DNA of 64,000 nucleotides from Anaerolineae bacterium (GTDB lineage: Bacteria; Chloroflexota; Anaerolineae; Aggregatilineales; Phototrophicaceae): contig JAJEAA010000029.1 in assembly GCA_022824365.1 (NCBI GenBank), positions 246,019 through 310,018 of the forward strand, in the 5' to 3' direction. The notes under the pieces are model-generated. The model searched no databases and had not been told where the DNA came from. It saw only the letters and a list, made by a program, of their open reading frames with translations. Numbering within the stretch: position 1 is the stretch's first letter; every line of letters begins with the position of its first letter. Positions 8,818 to 18,088 of this stretch are shown here, piece after piece. The translations under genes were made by a program, and so were the position numbers.

Positions 8818-9468
8818 ATGAAGGATCTTACTGTTAATGATATGAAACTTGAAGCGGGGACTTTCCTGCGCACCCTAAGTCGGCGTGGTATCGAATCTCT
8901 ATTTGGCGTAACTGATGGCAAAGCTGTGGGTACGTACGTTGAACACGAATTCCATGCTCATTTAGAGAGTGACTATAACTATGTCACCGGAAGTTCCGCA
9001 AGAGGCATTGACTTTCCAACTCTTGGCGTTGACCTGAAGGTCACGTCAAGTCGTCAGCCTCAGTCATCATGTCCATACAGATCCGCTGAACAGAAGGTTT
9101 ATGGTTTGGGCTACCATCTCATGGTATTCGTGTATGATAAACAGGATGATACTAGTACTGAACTTGCATATCTGAACTTTGTCAACGCAGTTTATGTTGA
9201 AGACAAGAGAACGGCAGATTTTCAGACTACGAGGGGTATCATGAATATTTTGGATAATGGCGCAAACTTGGACGATATAGATGCCTTTCTACAAGAGAGA
9301 AACCTTCTACTTGACGATGTAGGATGTAGAATGTTAGCAGAGAGGATTGTTGAAGACCCGCCACAACAAGGTTATGTTACTATGTCTAATGCCTATCAAT
9401 GGCGGCTTGCTTACACTCGGACTATTTCAATTGCAGGGAAGGTAGATGGTGTGGACAGCCTATTGTGA
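8818..9468 (+). CDS. Probable type II restriction endonuclease
   Basis: A 216-residue protein directly upstream of, and overlapping, a DNA methyltransferase. Residues ~63-83 hold the catalytic core pattern of a PD-(D/E)xK nuclease: Asp65 in GIDFP, then VDLKV with Asp72 and Lys74. An acidic helix (EHEFHAHLE, 43-50) comes before it. SSRQPQSS follows, then GLGYHLMVFVY. I do not recognise the recognition specificity. Start ATG 8818 follows GAGGA at 8806-8810. Codon use and base composition are clearly A+T-richer than in the flanking genes, which suggests horizontal transfer with the methyltransferase. Confidence 0.75.
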   Translation: MKDLTVNDMKLEAGTFLRTLSRRGIESLFGVTDGKAVGTYVEHEFHAHLESDYNYVTGSSARGIDFPTLGVDLKVTSSRQPQSSCPYRSAEQKVYGLGYHLMVFVYDKQDDTSTELAYLNFVNAVYVEDKRTADFQTTRGIMNILDNGANLDDIDAFLQERNLLLDDVGCRMLAERIVEDPPQQGYVTMSNAYQWRLAYTRTISIAGKVDGVDSLL

Positions 9469-10985
9469 GTCGTAAGAAGGTCCTAGGTGATTATCAGACA
9501 CCGGTCCCACTTGTGCGAAATGTCGTTTCTAGGTTGTTCGCAGATGGGCGTACTTGGGAGCGTGTCCTTGAACCAACATGTGGGCAGGGCAACTTCATTC
9601 GAGTTTGCATTGAGCAGACAATGGGTGTCCGCGAAATAATAGGGCTGGAAATCCAGCAAGGTTATGTAGAGAAATCCAAGAGAATTTACTCGGAAACGAC
9701 AAAGATCTCTATATTCAAACAGGATATTTTTGACATTGATTTCGCTACTTCGTTGCATTGGAATAGTTTGTCGCCGCTTCTTATCGTTGGCAACCCGCCT
9801 TGGATAACCAATTCAGAACAAGGGCGACTTAGCGGAAAGAATCTTCCCAGGAAATCAAATTTCCAAAGGCTGTCTGGTCTTGGGGCAATGACCGGCAAGT
9901 CGAATTTTGATATTGCCGAGGCAGTTTGGATAAAACTCATTCAAGACTTTGTTCGTGATCACGTAACAATAGCATTGCTGTGCAAAACATCAGTTGCGCG
10001 CAAAGTTGCACAGTTCGTTTTAGACAGAGAGTTACCGGTAAACAGTATGTCACTATATCGCATTGACGCTCAGAGATGGTTCAACGTCGCCGTTGATGCG
10101 GGTTTATTTGTGCTAGAACTCAATCAAGGCGAAGTCTCTTACGATGTTGATGAATACGACAACTTGTTGGATGCTCGCCCCACAAGAACATTCGGTTTTT
10201 ATGATAGACACATTGTTGCAGACTTAGACTCATATCGCCAAGTTGCACACTTGGAGGGCACTAGTCAGTTTACATGGCGCCAAGGCGTGAAACATGACGC
10301 GGCAAAGGTTATGGAATTAACATACCGTGATGGAGTTTTGAGAAATGGATATGGAGATCATGTCGACATTGAATCGGACTATCTCTATCCGCTCATAAAG
10401 AGTTCGGATGTAAAATCAATCAGTTCAAGTTTTGTACCGAGAAGACGCGTAATTGTGACACAAAAGAAGGTAGGGCAACAGACTGCGCATTTGCGTGACT
10501 ATGCTCCAAAACTGTGGCGTTACCTAAACTTTTACGCAGACAAACTGGATTCTCGTAAATCGAGTATATACAAAAATGCTCCACGATTCTCGATGTTCGG
10601 CATAGGAAATTACTCCTTTCAACCATACAAGGTTGTAGTATCGGGCTTCTATTTGCCAGCAAGATTCGCCGCGATATCTGGATATCAAAGCAGGCCTATT
10701 CTCACAGATGACACATGCTATTTCTTGTCGTTTGATGAAGAGTGGAAGGCTCACTTGCTTTGTGCTCTGTTGAATCATCCGGCAGTCAGTAAATTTCTAG
10801 CTAGTATTACTTTTTCGGATTCCAAGCGACCCATCACGAAGGGCGTTTTGGAACGAATCAATTTGCAAGCTGTCTTTGAGCAAATAAACATTGATCAATT
10901 TAGGAATTGCACTGCTGACTCTCATGTCGAATTAATAGATCCTAATCGACAACAAGATGATGACAGCCAATTACTCTTATTTTGA
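9465..10985 (+). CDS. N6-adenine DNA methyltransferase of a type II restriction-modification pair
   Basis: Modifies the host's recognition sites so that the partner nuclease does not cut them. I start it at GTG 9465, which overlaps the nuclease stop as GTGA and gives 506 residues; the longer frame from 9399 would run deep into the nuclease gene. Motif I is PTCGQGNF (residues 37-44, the AdoMet site), and motif IV is NPPW near residue 110, typical of N6-adenine enzymes. The C-terminal half should hold the target recognition domain. Base composition is A+T-rich like the nuclease. No control (C) protein gene is apparent upstream. Confidence 0.88.
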   Translation: MSRKKVLGDYQTPVPLVRNVVSRLFADGRTWERVLEPTCGQGNFIRVCIEQTMGVREIIGLEIQQGYVEKSKRIYSETTKISIFKQDIFDIDFATSLHWNSLSPLLIVGNPPWITNSEQGRLSGKNLPRKSNFQRLSGLGAMTGKSNFDIAEAVWIKLIQDFVRDHVTIALLCKTSVARKVAQFVLDRELPVNSMSLYRIDAQRWFNVAVDAGLFVLELNQGEVSYDVDEYDNLLDARPTRTFGFYDRHIVADLDSYRQVAHLEGTSQFTWRQGVKHDAAKVMELTYRDGVLRNGYGDHVDIESDYLYPLIKSSDVKSISSSFVPRRRVIVTQKKVGQQTAHLRDYAPKLWRYLNFYADKLDSRKSSIYKNAPRFSMFGIGNYSFQPYKVVVSGFYLPARFAAISGYQSRPILTDDTCYFLSFDEEWKAHLLCALLNHPAVSKFLASITFSDSKRPITKGVLERINLQAVFEQINIDQFRNCTADSHVELIDPNRQQDDDSQLLLF

Positions 10986-11143
10986 GGATGACGAGTAGAC
11001 AAACGCAGTACTTTTCATTGTTATGCACAGACGTTGCTAACTTTGGTTGATGCGATAAAGTATAGATGCAAGATTGGATGCACAAAGCGTAATGAAAGTA
11101 CGGTGTTTTTTGGTAATGCGGATGGATATTATTTGGTTGAGAA

Positions 11144-11227
11144 ATGACCCGAACCCAAGCCTATGACATCGTCCCCTCATCCGCGCAATCCGACTTCGTG
11201 CGCAAGCACATGCCGGCGATATCATGA
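11144..11227 (+). pseudogene. Fossil 5' fragment of an HD-domain hydrolase gene
   Basis: A 27-codon reading frame beginning with ATG that matches, codon for codon, the first 26 codons of the intact HD-domain gene at 15723. Shared residues include AYDIV, QSD and RKHM. By hand count, 49 of 60 bases in the core 20 codons are identical. Homology stops at the tga, 22 bases before the next gene. It marks the right edge of the A+T-rich restriction-modification island and shows that an earlier copy of the gene was broken here. Confidence 0.7.
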
Positions 11228-11249
11228 CCGCAGGCCAGAGGAACGGTCC

Positions 11250-12230
11250 ATGAGAGTTCACGGCCTCGGCATTGACATACCCGACCAGCGCGTGGACGGG
11301 CGCCGCCAAGTCCTTGTCGACGAGTTGACACATGCGCAGAATGTCGGCTTCTCGCTGGCGGAACTGTCGATTCCCAGCTTGAATGTCATCATCAACGGCG
11401 AACTGATTCCGCAGCGCGCAGAAACGATAAAGCAAGCGGTCGCGCCATTTGACTTGCGCTATTCGGTTCATGCGCCGGGGCGAACCAACCTGGCCTTCGG
11501 CCGCGATCCTGAATTGGAGTATCGGGTGCTGGAAGCGTGTGTACGTTTCTGTCACGCGATTGGGGCGCGGGCGCTGGTCTATCACAGCGGATTGCAGGCG
11601 CTGGACGCCGCTCGAACCGGGATGGCTGGCTTGCCGAGCGATGAAGAATTGGCGCGGGGGGCTGAGCGTGAAGTGGCTGCGCTGCGAAGACTGGCGCCAA
11701 TCGCCGCCGATCTGGATGTGATTATCGGCATGGAAAACGGCGACCCGCATCTATGGGAATACGCGGTGCTGAAGCGGGAAGGGCAGGGTTCCGACGCGCT
11801 GGCGAAGTTCCACGCGCGCATGAGGACTTCGGCGCTGGTGGGGCAGGCTGAAGCGGTGGACCATCCCAACGTTGGCATTACACTGGACTTGGCGCATCTG
11901 CATCTGGCGACTCAAGCGCTGGGCGAGGATTATCTTGAGGCGATCTCGACCGCGGCGCCCTGGGTGCGTCACCTGCATATCAACGACAATTTCGGCAAAC
12001 TGGATGCGGGCGTCGATTATGAGGGTTATCGTCTGCCTTATGGAGAAGCCGACTTGCATCTGCCGCCCGGATGGGGCCGCATTCCTTTCGCGGAGGCCTT
12101 CGCTCGCTTGGGGGATTATGAGGGCGATATCGTGCTGGAGATCAAGGAGCGCTATCGCGATCACCTGGGCGAGGGTCTGGAGAATACGATGCGGATTCTG
12201 CGCGATAACGGTCATCAACTTCCTGTTTGA
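11250..12230 (+). CDS. Sugar phosphate isomerase/epimerase-like TIM-barrel protein
   Basis: A 326-residue protein of the xylose isomerase-like TIM-barrel superfamily. Characteristic strand ends carry likely metal ligands: MENGD (Glu/Asp), LDLAHLHLA, and RHLHINDNFG (His pair plus Asp), with a final VLEIKERY. Start ATG 11250 follows GAGGA (11238-11242). A sugar-type ABC importer starts downstream, so the enzyme may act on an imported sugar or polyol. The exact substrate is unknown. Confidence 0.8.
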   Translation: MRVHGLGIDIPDQRVDGRRQVLVDELTHAQNVGFSLAELSIPSLNVIINGELIPQRAETIKQAVAPFDLRYSVHAPGRTNLAFGRDPELEYRVLEACVRFCHAIGARALVYHSGLQALDAARTGMAGLPSDEELARGAEREVAALRRLAPIAADLDVIIGMENGDPHLWEYAVLKREGQGSDALAKFHARMRTSALVGQAEAVDHPNVGITLDLAHLHLATQALGEDYLEAISTAAPWVRHLHINDNFGKLDAGVDYEGYRLPYGEADLHLPPGWGRIPFAEAFARLGDYEGDIVLEIKERYRDHLGEGLENTMRILRDNGHQLPV

Positions 12231-12321
12231 GCTTATTGTCGCTTCACGCGAGATTTGTTCCGTATTGCAATCCGGCTCGCCCCGCGAGTACTCCAAATTC
12301 GCCATCCTCAACTGAAGCCGC

Positions 12322-12327
12322 TATAAT
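12322..12327 (+). promoter_or_regulatory. Possible -10 element before the ABC importer genes
   Basis: A TATAAT hexamer lies 140 bases ahead of the solute-binding gene, in the 237-base gap after the isomerase. No good -35 is visible at the usual distance, so this is tentative. Confidence 0.35.
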
Positions 12328-12467
12328 CTCGCCCATTGTCATCAGCGGGGAACTCTCGTTACAGTCTATTTCCATCCGCTCAGCCAAGGAGGTGGATATT
12401 GCAATTCAGCTAGCAGGGCATTTCAACTTGTTTTCGTTCAAAATTATCAGCAAGCGAGGTAAGGAAA

Positions 12468-13751
12468 ATGAAGAAAGTAATGCTGTTCCTGTTCATCATT
12501 GCATTGCTGCCGCTGGGCAGCGCGCTGGCGCAGGACATGCCCCATGCCGGCGCCGAGATTGTGGCGACCTATATGCAGTCGGGCACATATGATGTGGGCG
12601 CCGAGAACATTGAAGCCGCCTTTGAAGAAGCGACCGGCATCGAGCTTGAGTTGGTGGCGTCGCCTTGGGCGGTGCTGAATCAGAATCACATCACCGATTT
12701 GACCACGGGCACCGGCGAGTTTGATGTGATGTCGGGCGAGTTCTGGATCGCGAGCGTCTATGACAAGATGCTGCCGCTGGATGCATTTGTCGAGCGCGAC
12801 AGCTTCGGCGGGGATTACATCCCGACGATATGGCAGCCTGGACCTTCCGGTTATTTTGACGGCAAACGGATCGGCATCCCCTATAGCGCCGATGCTTATG
12901 GCATTGTCTATCGCACTGATATCTTCGAAGAAGCGGGTCTTTCGGCCGATTGGGAGACCTGGGACGATTACATCGCGACGCTCGACCAGTTGGCCATGCA
13001 CCTGGAAGGCAGCGATATCGCGCCGAGCGTCTTCTCCTGGGGCGCGTCTGAACAAACGCCGTCCATTTTCCTGGGCATGTACGATGGCTATCTGGTTGAT
13101 GCCGATGGAAATTATGCGGTTGACGAGGAGAGCGCGATCGCAGCGTTGGAGAAGATGGCGAGTCTGCTGGCTTACAATCCGGAAGGCGCGGCCGGCTTGA
13201 GCATCGACGAATCCAACTCGGTCTTCTTGACGGGGAATGCCGCCACGATGATCTGCTGGGTCAGTTTCATGCGCGCCTCGGCGCAGGATCCCGATTCGTC
13301 GCTGGTCGTGGACAATTGGGCAGTGGCGCCCTTCCCGGGTCCTGGCTTCCCCTTCTTGTCGGCGTGGAACTTGTTCATCTCGGAATACAGCGAGAATCCC
13401 GAAGCGGCTTGGGAGTGGGTCAAGTACTACATCAATCCGGAGCAGTCGACGCAGCGCTTCGTCGAGTTGGGCGTCGGCTCGCCTTATCTGAGCACCTATG
13501 AAGATCCGGAGCTGATGGCAGCGTACAGTCACGACTTCCCGGGAATGGTTCATAACTTGAGCCGCGCGCAGTCTGTGCCTTGGGTCTTTGAGGCTTTCGA
13601 GATCTTCTTCCGCAATACCAGCGAATTGGTCATTGGCTCGATAAGCGCGGAAGAGGCGCTGGCGAATACGCTGGCCGGCTGGTCTGAGGTGACGGTGCCG
13701 CCGGCGCTGGTGCAATCGGCCGCGGCGCAGGGTCAGCAACAGGATATGTAG
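12468..13751 (+). CDS. Sugar ABC transporter substrate-binding protein (family 1)
   Basis: A 427-residue extracellular solute-binding protein. It has a typical signal peptide (MKKVMLFLFIIALLPLGSALAQ), then the two-lobed family 1 fold: FEEATGIELELVASPW, the TGEFDVMSGEFW hinge region, and IPYSADAYGIVYRTDIFEEAGL. The C-terminal region AWEWVKYYINPEQS is the usual helix of this family. Two MalF/MalG-type permeases follow within 50 bases of each other. The ligand is probably a mono- or oligosaccharide. Confidence 0.9.
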   Translation: MKKVMLFLFIIALLPLGSALAQDMPHAGAEIVATYMQSGTYDVGAENIEAAFEEATGIELELVASPWAVLNQNHITDLTTGTGEFDVMSGEFWIASVYDKMLPLDAFVERDSFGGDYIPTIWQPGPSGYFDGKRIGIPYSADAYGIVYRTDIFEEAGLSADWETWDDYIATLDQLAMHLEGSDIAPSVFSWGASEQTPSIFLGMYDGYLVDADGNYAVDEESAIAALEKMASLLAYNPEGAAGLSIDESNSVFLTGNAATMICWVSFMRASAQDPDSSLVVDNWAVAPFPGPGFPFLSAWNLFISEYSENPEAAWEWVKYYINPEQSTQRFVELGVGSPYLSTYEDPELMAAYSHDFPGMVHNLSRAQSVPWVFEAFEIFFRNTSELVIGSISAEEALANTLAGWSEVTVPPALVQSAAAQGQQQDM

Positions 13752-13793
13752 TCGCTGTGAGCAACGTAGCGTAAAAGCGCTCGGACCATAGCG

Positions 13794-14687
13794 ATGTTGA
13801 GAAAGCCGGCAACCTGGCACCGCCGGCACGATGTGCCTTGGCTGATAGCCTTTGTGTTGCCGGCATTTTTTATCGTCGTCGCGGTGCAGTTTTACCCATT
13901 GGCTTATTCCGCTGCGCTGGCGGTGCAGGAATGGTCGCTGACCAAGTCACAGGAGCCTGAAGGTTTCGTCGGGCTGGAAAATTTTGTCGAGGAATTGGGA
14001 GACGAGACTTTCAGGCGTTCGGTGCGCAACAGCGTACTGATCACAGGCGGGGCAGTCATCCTCGAAATGATTTTGGGGGTCTGCCTCGCTTATTTGACGA
14101 TGGGTTCAAGCTGGCGAATGCGCGCCGTTCGCACCACCCTCATCTTGCCGATGGTGATTGCGCCGGTCGCGGCCGGCACTTTATGGCGCATCCTGCTGAA
14201 TTATCGCGCCGGGTTGGTTAATCATCTGCTCAGTTTGATCGGCATTCAGGGACCGGAGTGGCTGGCGTCGCCTGATTGGGCGATCATATCGGTAATCCTG
14301 CTGGATACCTGGCAATGGACGCCCTTTGTGTTATTGGTTGCCGGGGCAGCGATCGCTAGCATTCCCGGCGATCTGCTGGAAGTGGCGGCGATAGACGGCG
14401 CCTCGCGCTGGAAGACCTTCTTGTATATTGAATTGCCGCTATTGACGCCGCTGCTGCTGTTGACGCTGGTCTTCCGCATGCTGGAATCGCTCTTGTCGCT
14501 GGATTCGATCTATTCCTTGACATTCGGCGGTCCCGGTTACAGCACCTATACCATGACCTTTTACATTTATACGCAGGGATTGCGGAATTTCAATTTTGGC
14601 GCGGCGGCGGCTTCGTCCTGGATCTTCATGGCCTTTGCCAGCGTATCGATCGCGCTGGTCTTTTGGTTTCAGCGGAAGGACTGGTAG
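13794..14687 (+). CDS. Sugar ABC transporter permease (MalF/UgpA type)
   Basis: A 297-residue inner-membrane subunit with six predicted transmembrane segments. The EAA loop that docks the ATPase is EVAAIDGASRWKTFLYIELP (about residues 196-215). A first hydrophobic helix (WLIAFVLPAFFIVVAVQF) matches family 1 permeases. It lies between the binding protein and the second permease. Confidence 0.92.
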   Translation: MLRKPATWHRRHDVPWLIAFVLPAFFIVVAVQFYPLAYSAALAVQEWSLTKSQEPEGFVGLENFVEELGDETFRRSVRNSVLITGGAVILEMILGVCLAYLTMGSSWRMRAVRTTLILPMVIAPVAAGTLWRILLNYRAGLVNHLLSLIGIQGPEWLASPDWAIISVILLDTWQWTPFVLLVAGAAIASIPGDLLEVAAIDGASRWKTFLYIELPLLTPLLLLTLVFRMLESLLSLDSIYSLTFGGPGYSTYTMTFYIYTQGLRNFNFGAAAASSWIFMAFASVSIALVFWFQRKDW

Positions 14688-14717
14688 CATGGCTGGAATC
14701 TGCAACGAAAGCTCAAT

Positions 14718-15566
14718 ATGAGAAGACGCAAGTCCTTCAAGCAACGGATGTATTCTGTCATACACGGTATTGTGCTAGCAGTTGCCTGTCTGGTGGTGAT
14801 TGTGCCGCTGGGATATCTGATCATCAACAGTATCAAGTTGCCGCGCGAGTTTTTGACCATTCCGCCGACGATTCTGCCAACGGAGGTGACTTTTGAGCAT
14901 TATCAAGATCTCATTGACGACAAAAAAACAGTACGCTATTTTCAGAATAGTCTGACCGTCTCAGTTTGGACGACCGGCGTCACCATATTGACAGGCACCC
15001 TGGCTGCCTACGGATTGGCGCGTATGCGGCTCTCTGCCAAGATATTGGCGCTGGTTACATTCATCTTTCTCTTCATTCGCTTTTATCCGCGCGTGACCAC
15101 GGTGATACCGTTTTTCCTGGTGATGCGGCAGTTGGACTTGCTGGATACGGTATGGGCGATAATCATCGGGCAGCTAGGCATCACTATCCCGTTTGTGACT
15201 TGGCTGATGCTGGTCGTTTTTCAGGATTTACCGAGCGAGATTGAAGAAGCGGCCATAGTTGATGGCGCGAGTGTATGGCAGCGGTTCTCGCGCGTGGTCT
15301 TGCCGATTGTTATGCCGAGCGTCTCGGCGGCGGCAATCTTGACCGCGTTTCTATCCTGGAACGAATTTCTGATTGCTTCGAGCGTTGCCCGGCGCAAGGC
15401 GAGTGTCTTATCGATCGCCGTAGCAAGCTTCGTCAGCGACAAGGGTATACAGTGGGGACCCATGGCAGCCATGAGTGTTGTGATGATCGTGCCGATGATC
15501 GTCTTTGCCTTGTTCGCGCAAAAATATCTGATCCGCGGAATCACGTTTGGCGCAGTAAAGGGCTAA
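14718..15566 (+). CDS. Sugar ABC transporter permease (MalG/UgpE type)
   Basis: A 282-residue partner permease with six membrane segments. The EAA loop reads EIEEAAIVDGASVWQRFSRV and the C terminus ends with the usual KYLIRGITFGAVKG. No ATP-binding subunit gene follows; an HD-domain gene does. The importer therefore probably borrows a shared MsiK-type ATPase encoded elsewhere. Confidence 0.92.
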   Translation: MRRRKSFKQRMYSVIHGIVLAVACLVVIVPLGYLIINSIKLPREFLTIPPTILPTEVTFEHYQDLIDDKKTVRYFQNSLTVSVWTTGVTILTGTLAAYGLARMRLSAKILALVTFIFLFIRFYPRVTTVIPFFLVMRQLDLLDTVWAIIIGQLGITIPFVTWLMLVVFQDLPSEIEEAAIVDGASVWQRFSRVVLPIVMPSVSAAAILTAFLSWNEFLIASSVARRKASVLSIAVASFVSDKGIQWGPMAAMSVVMIVPMIVFALFAQKYLIRGITFGAVKG

Positions 15567-15722
15567 TTGCGCGCTTCAACTCCAGCAGGTTGCCCATTGA
15601 ATCGCTACAGGAACAGGATAAACACGATCTGATCCTCACTTTTGCGAATTCAGCATTGCAAAGCGGCGGACATTGAGAAAACTAGAGCGCATAGCGGATT
15701 TCCGCCATGGAAGGGAGAGACC

Positions 15723-16298
15723 TTGGATAGAGAAATAGCCTACGACATCGTCTGCGAATTCGTGCAATCCGACTCGCTGCGCAAGCACATGCTGGCGGTG
15801 GAATTCGCCATGCGCGCTTACGCTGCGCACTACGACGAAGACGCCGACGCCTGGGGACTGGTCGGTTTGCTACACGACTTTGATTGGGAGATCCATCCGT
15901 CGCTGGAGCAGCACCCGATGGATGGGGCGCCGATCCTGCGCGAGCGGGGGCTGGGCGAAGAAGACATTCGCACCATCCTCAGTCATGGTCCGCTGGCGGC
16001 TGATGACCGCGTCACATTGCGGGACAAGGCGCTTTATGCCGTGGACGAATTGACGGGTTTGATCACGGCGGTGGCGCTGGTCAGACCGAGCAAGGACATC
16101 CGCGATGTCAAGCTGCGCAGCATCCGCAAGAAGTGGAAAGACAAGGCTTTCGCTGCCGGCGTCAACCGGCAGGATGTCGTCGATGGTTGCGCGGTGTTGG
16201 GCGTGGATGTTTGGGAATTTCACGTGCCGCTGGTGCTGCAGGCGATGCAGGATCACGCCGCCGAGTTGGGGCTCGACGGCGCGGCTAAGGCGAATTAG
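15723..16298 (+). CDS. HD-domain metal-dependent phosphohydrolase-like protein
   Basis: A 191-residue protein with the HD-superfamily metal signature LLHDFDWE (about residues 48-55) and a further ILSHG, as in YedJ-like hydrolases. I start it at TTG 15723, which follows a GGGAGAG ribosome site. The broken copy at 11144 has an ATG at exactly the corresponding codon, which supports this choice over the in-frame ATG at 15642. Substrate unknown. Its end overlaps the convergent LysM gene by 4 bases. Confidence 0.8.
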   Translation: MDREIAYDIVCEFVQSDSLRKHMLAVEFAMRAYAAHYDEDADAWGLVGLLHDFDWEIHPSLEQHPMDGAPILRERGLGEEDIRTILSHGPLAADDRVTLRDKALYAVDELTGLITAVALVRPSKDIRDVKLRSIRKKWKDKAFAAGVNRQDVVDGCAVLGVDVWEFHVPLVLQAMQDHAAELGLDGAAKAN

Positions 16299-17770
16299 TA
16301 GTAGCGGACGTGCACCGGCGTGCCGACCGGCGCGAAGTCGTAGAACCACTTGGCGTCGGCGGTGGTCATATTGACGCAGCCATGGCTCATCGGCGTGCCG
16401 AAGTTATTGTGCCAGTAGGTGCCGTGGATGGCGTAGCCGGCGAAGAAGTAGCTGACCCAGGGCACATTGGGCAAATCGTAGCCCGGACCGACCATGTGTC
16501 GCGTCGGCAGCTTGCGCGTGATTTTGAAGTCGCCTTGAAGGGTGGGCGTATCGGGCAAGCCGCTGGAGATGATGGCGCTGCGCTGCAAGACCCCGTCTTG
16601 ATAGGCGTAGGCGCGCTGGGTGCTGAGGACGACCACGATTTCCCGCCCGACGCTGATATGCGCGCCAGGGTCTAGATGCACCGGCAGGACCGGACCGTAG
16701 CGCGCCGCTTCTTCTTGCGTGGGAATCTGCAGCACGGTTCCGGCATAGACCGTGTCGGGATTGCTGATGCCGTTGACGGCGGCGATGGCCAGCCAGTTCA
16801 TGCCGAACTTGTTGCCGATGGTGGACAGATATTCGCCGGGCAGCACAGTGTATTTTTCGCGCTGCGCGTTTGGCGCCGGCGCCGGGATTGCGCTCTCCGA
16901 TTGTGGCGGCGTTGCCGCTTCCAGATTGCGAATGCGGAGGACCAAGCCCGAGTGGACACGACGCGGATCGGCGATGCCATTGGCTCGCATCAGCAGGTCG
17001 ACCGGCACATCGTATAGCCGCGCGATACTGAAGAGTGTTTCGCCGCGCTGGACGGTGTGGGTATCGGCTTTTGCTGCGGGGGGCGCGTCGACAGAGATTG
17101 CCGGTGGATCGGCGGGCGCATTTGCGGGCGGGTCGGGCGGTGGCGCCCCGCCAGCCGGAATCGCCAAGACCTGTCCCGGGTAGATGAGGTAGGACCAGAT
17201 CTTGTTGAGTTCCTGCAAGTCATACAAGCTGACGCCGTAGCTGTTGGCGATCGTGCCAAGCGTCTCGCCCAACTGGACAGTGTGGCTGAATTCGCTGGCG
17301 ATTTCCGCTTGGGGCGATGTCTCGGGCGGGGTTGTGTCTGCCGGTGTTTCAGCTTGGGCTTCACGCCCTTCGACGGGAAGAGCCAGTTCGTCGCCCGGAT
17401 AGATAAGCCAGGTCCACAGGTTGTTAAGCGCTTGCAGCTCGAACAAATCGATGCCGTATGATGTGGCGATAGAGTCAAGCGTTTCACCCCGTTGCACGAT
17501 ATGACTGCCGACTGCTTCGCTTTCCGCGATGACGGGCGCGGCATCGGCAGGGATCGTGAGTTGCTGCCAGGAATAGACGATGTGGGCATTGTTGATGCCG
17601 TTCAGCGCCGCGAGTTGGTAGAGATTGACCCCGTAGCGCTCGGCGATGTAACCCAAGGTCTCGCCTGGCAAGACGATATGGGTGACTTCCGCGACCGGCT
17701 GCGCCTGCGCCGGCAGCAGCGAGAACAAAACTGCGGATATTGTCAGGAAAAGCCCGGATATAGTTTTCAT
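16295..17770 (-). CDS. Cell-wall L,D-transpeptidase with five LysM repeats
   Basis: A 491-residue secreted protein. A signal peptide (to ~residue 24) precedes five LysM peptidoglycan-binding repeats starting near residues 29, 87, 162, 236 and 306 (each begins HIV/HTV/YTV and contains GETL or a variant). A C-terminal YkuD domain (~370-491) has the catalytic motif HGTYWHN ... SHGCVNM, with the nucleophile Cys in SHGC. The enzyme makes 3-3 peptide cross-links or anchors proteins. Linkers are rich in Pro, Ala and Asp. It is transcribed convergently with the HD gene. Confidence 0.93.
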   Translation of the reverse strand: MKTISGLFLTISAVLFSLLPAQAQPVAEVTHIVLPGETLGYIAERYGVNLYQLAALNGINNAHIVYSWQQLTIPADAAPVIAESEAVGSHIVQRGETLDSIATSYGIDLFELQALNNLWTWLIYPGDELALPVEGREAQAETPADTTPPETSPQAEIASEFSHTVQLGETLGTIANSYGVSLYDLQELNKIWSYLIYPGQVLAIPAGGAPPPDPPANAPADPPAISVDAPPAAKADTHTVQRGETLFSIARLYDVPVDLLMRANGIADPRRVHSGLVLRIRNLEAATPPQSESAIPAPAPNAQREKYTVLPGEYLSTIGNKFGMNWLAIAAVNGISNPDTVYAGTVLQIPTQEEAARYGPVLPVHLDPGAHISVGREIVVVLSTQRAYAYQDGVLQRSAIISSGLPDTPTLQGDFKITRKLPTRHMVGPGYDLPNVPWVSYFFAGYAIHGTYWHNNFGTPMSHGCVNMTTADAKWFYDFAPVGTPVHVRYY

Positions 17771-18088
17771 TTTGCCCTGCCTGCGTCTTAAATCGAATTG
17801 TCGGACACTTTACCAGATTTCGCACTGGCAGCGAAACGCCCTATTGCTAATTGAAGCGGGCTAATTTTGACTGTAGAATCATCAATGTTCCCTCGTGATA
17901 GCGCCGAAATCCTTGACATCACGGTTGATTGCGAGGGTCGGCTTTAGAGCGCGGATCATAATGTCATTGTATTGGTTGAACTGGCAGCGTAGTCGAAGCG
18001 TGGGCTGTTCGTGTGGCGAGCGTTTCGCGAAGCGGATAAACTTCTTAGCAAAACCGCAACCAGGGCGTGAATGGATGGAGGGGTCAGC
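17771..18088. other. Divergent intergenic region (318 bases)
   Basis: Lies between the minus-strand LysM gene and the plus-strand PPC-type protein, so it should hold two divergent promoters. A TTGACA stands at 17913-17918, but no matching -10 is seen at the usual spacing. No gene or RNA is evident. Confidence 0.4.
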
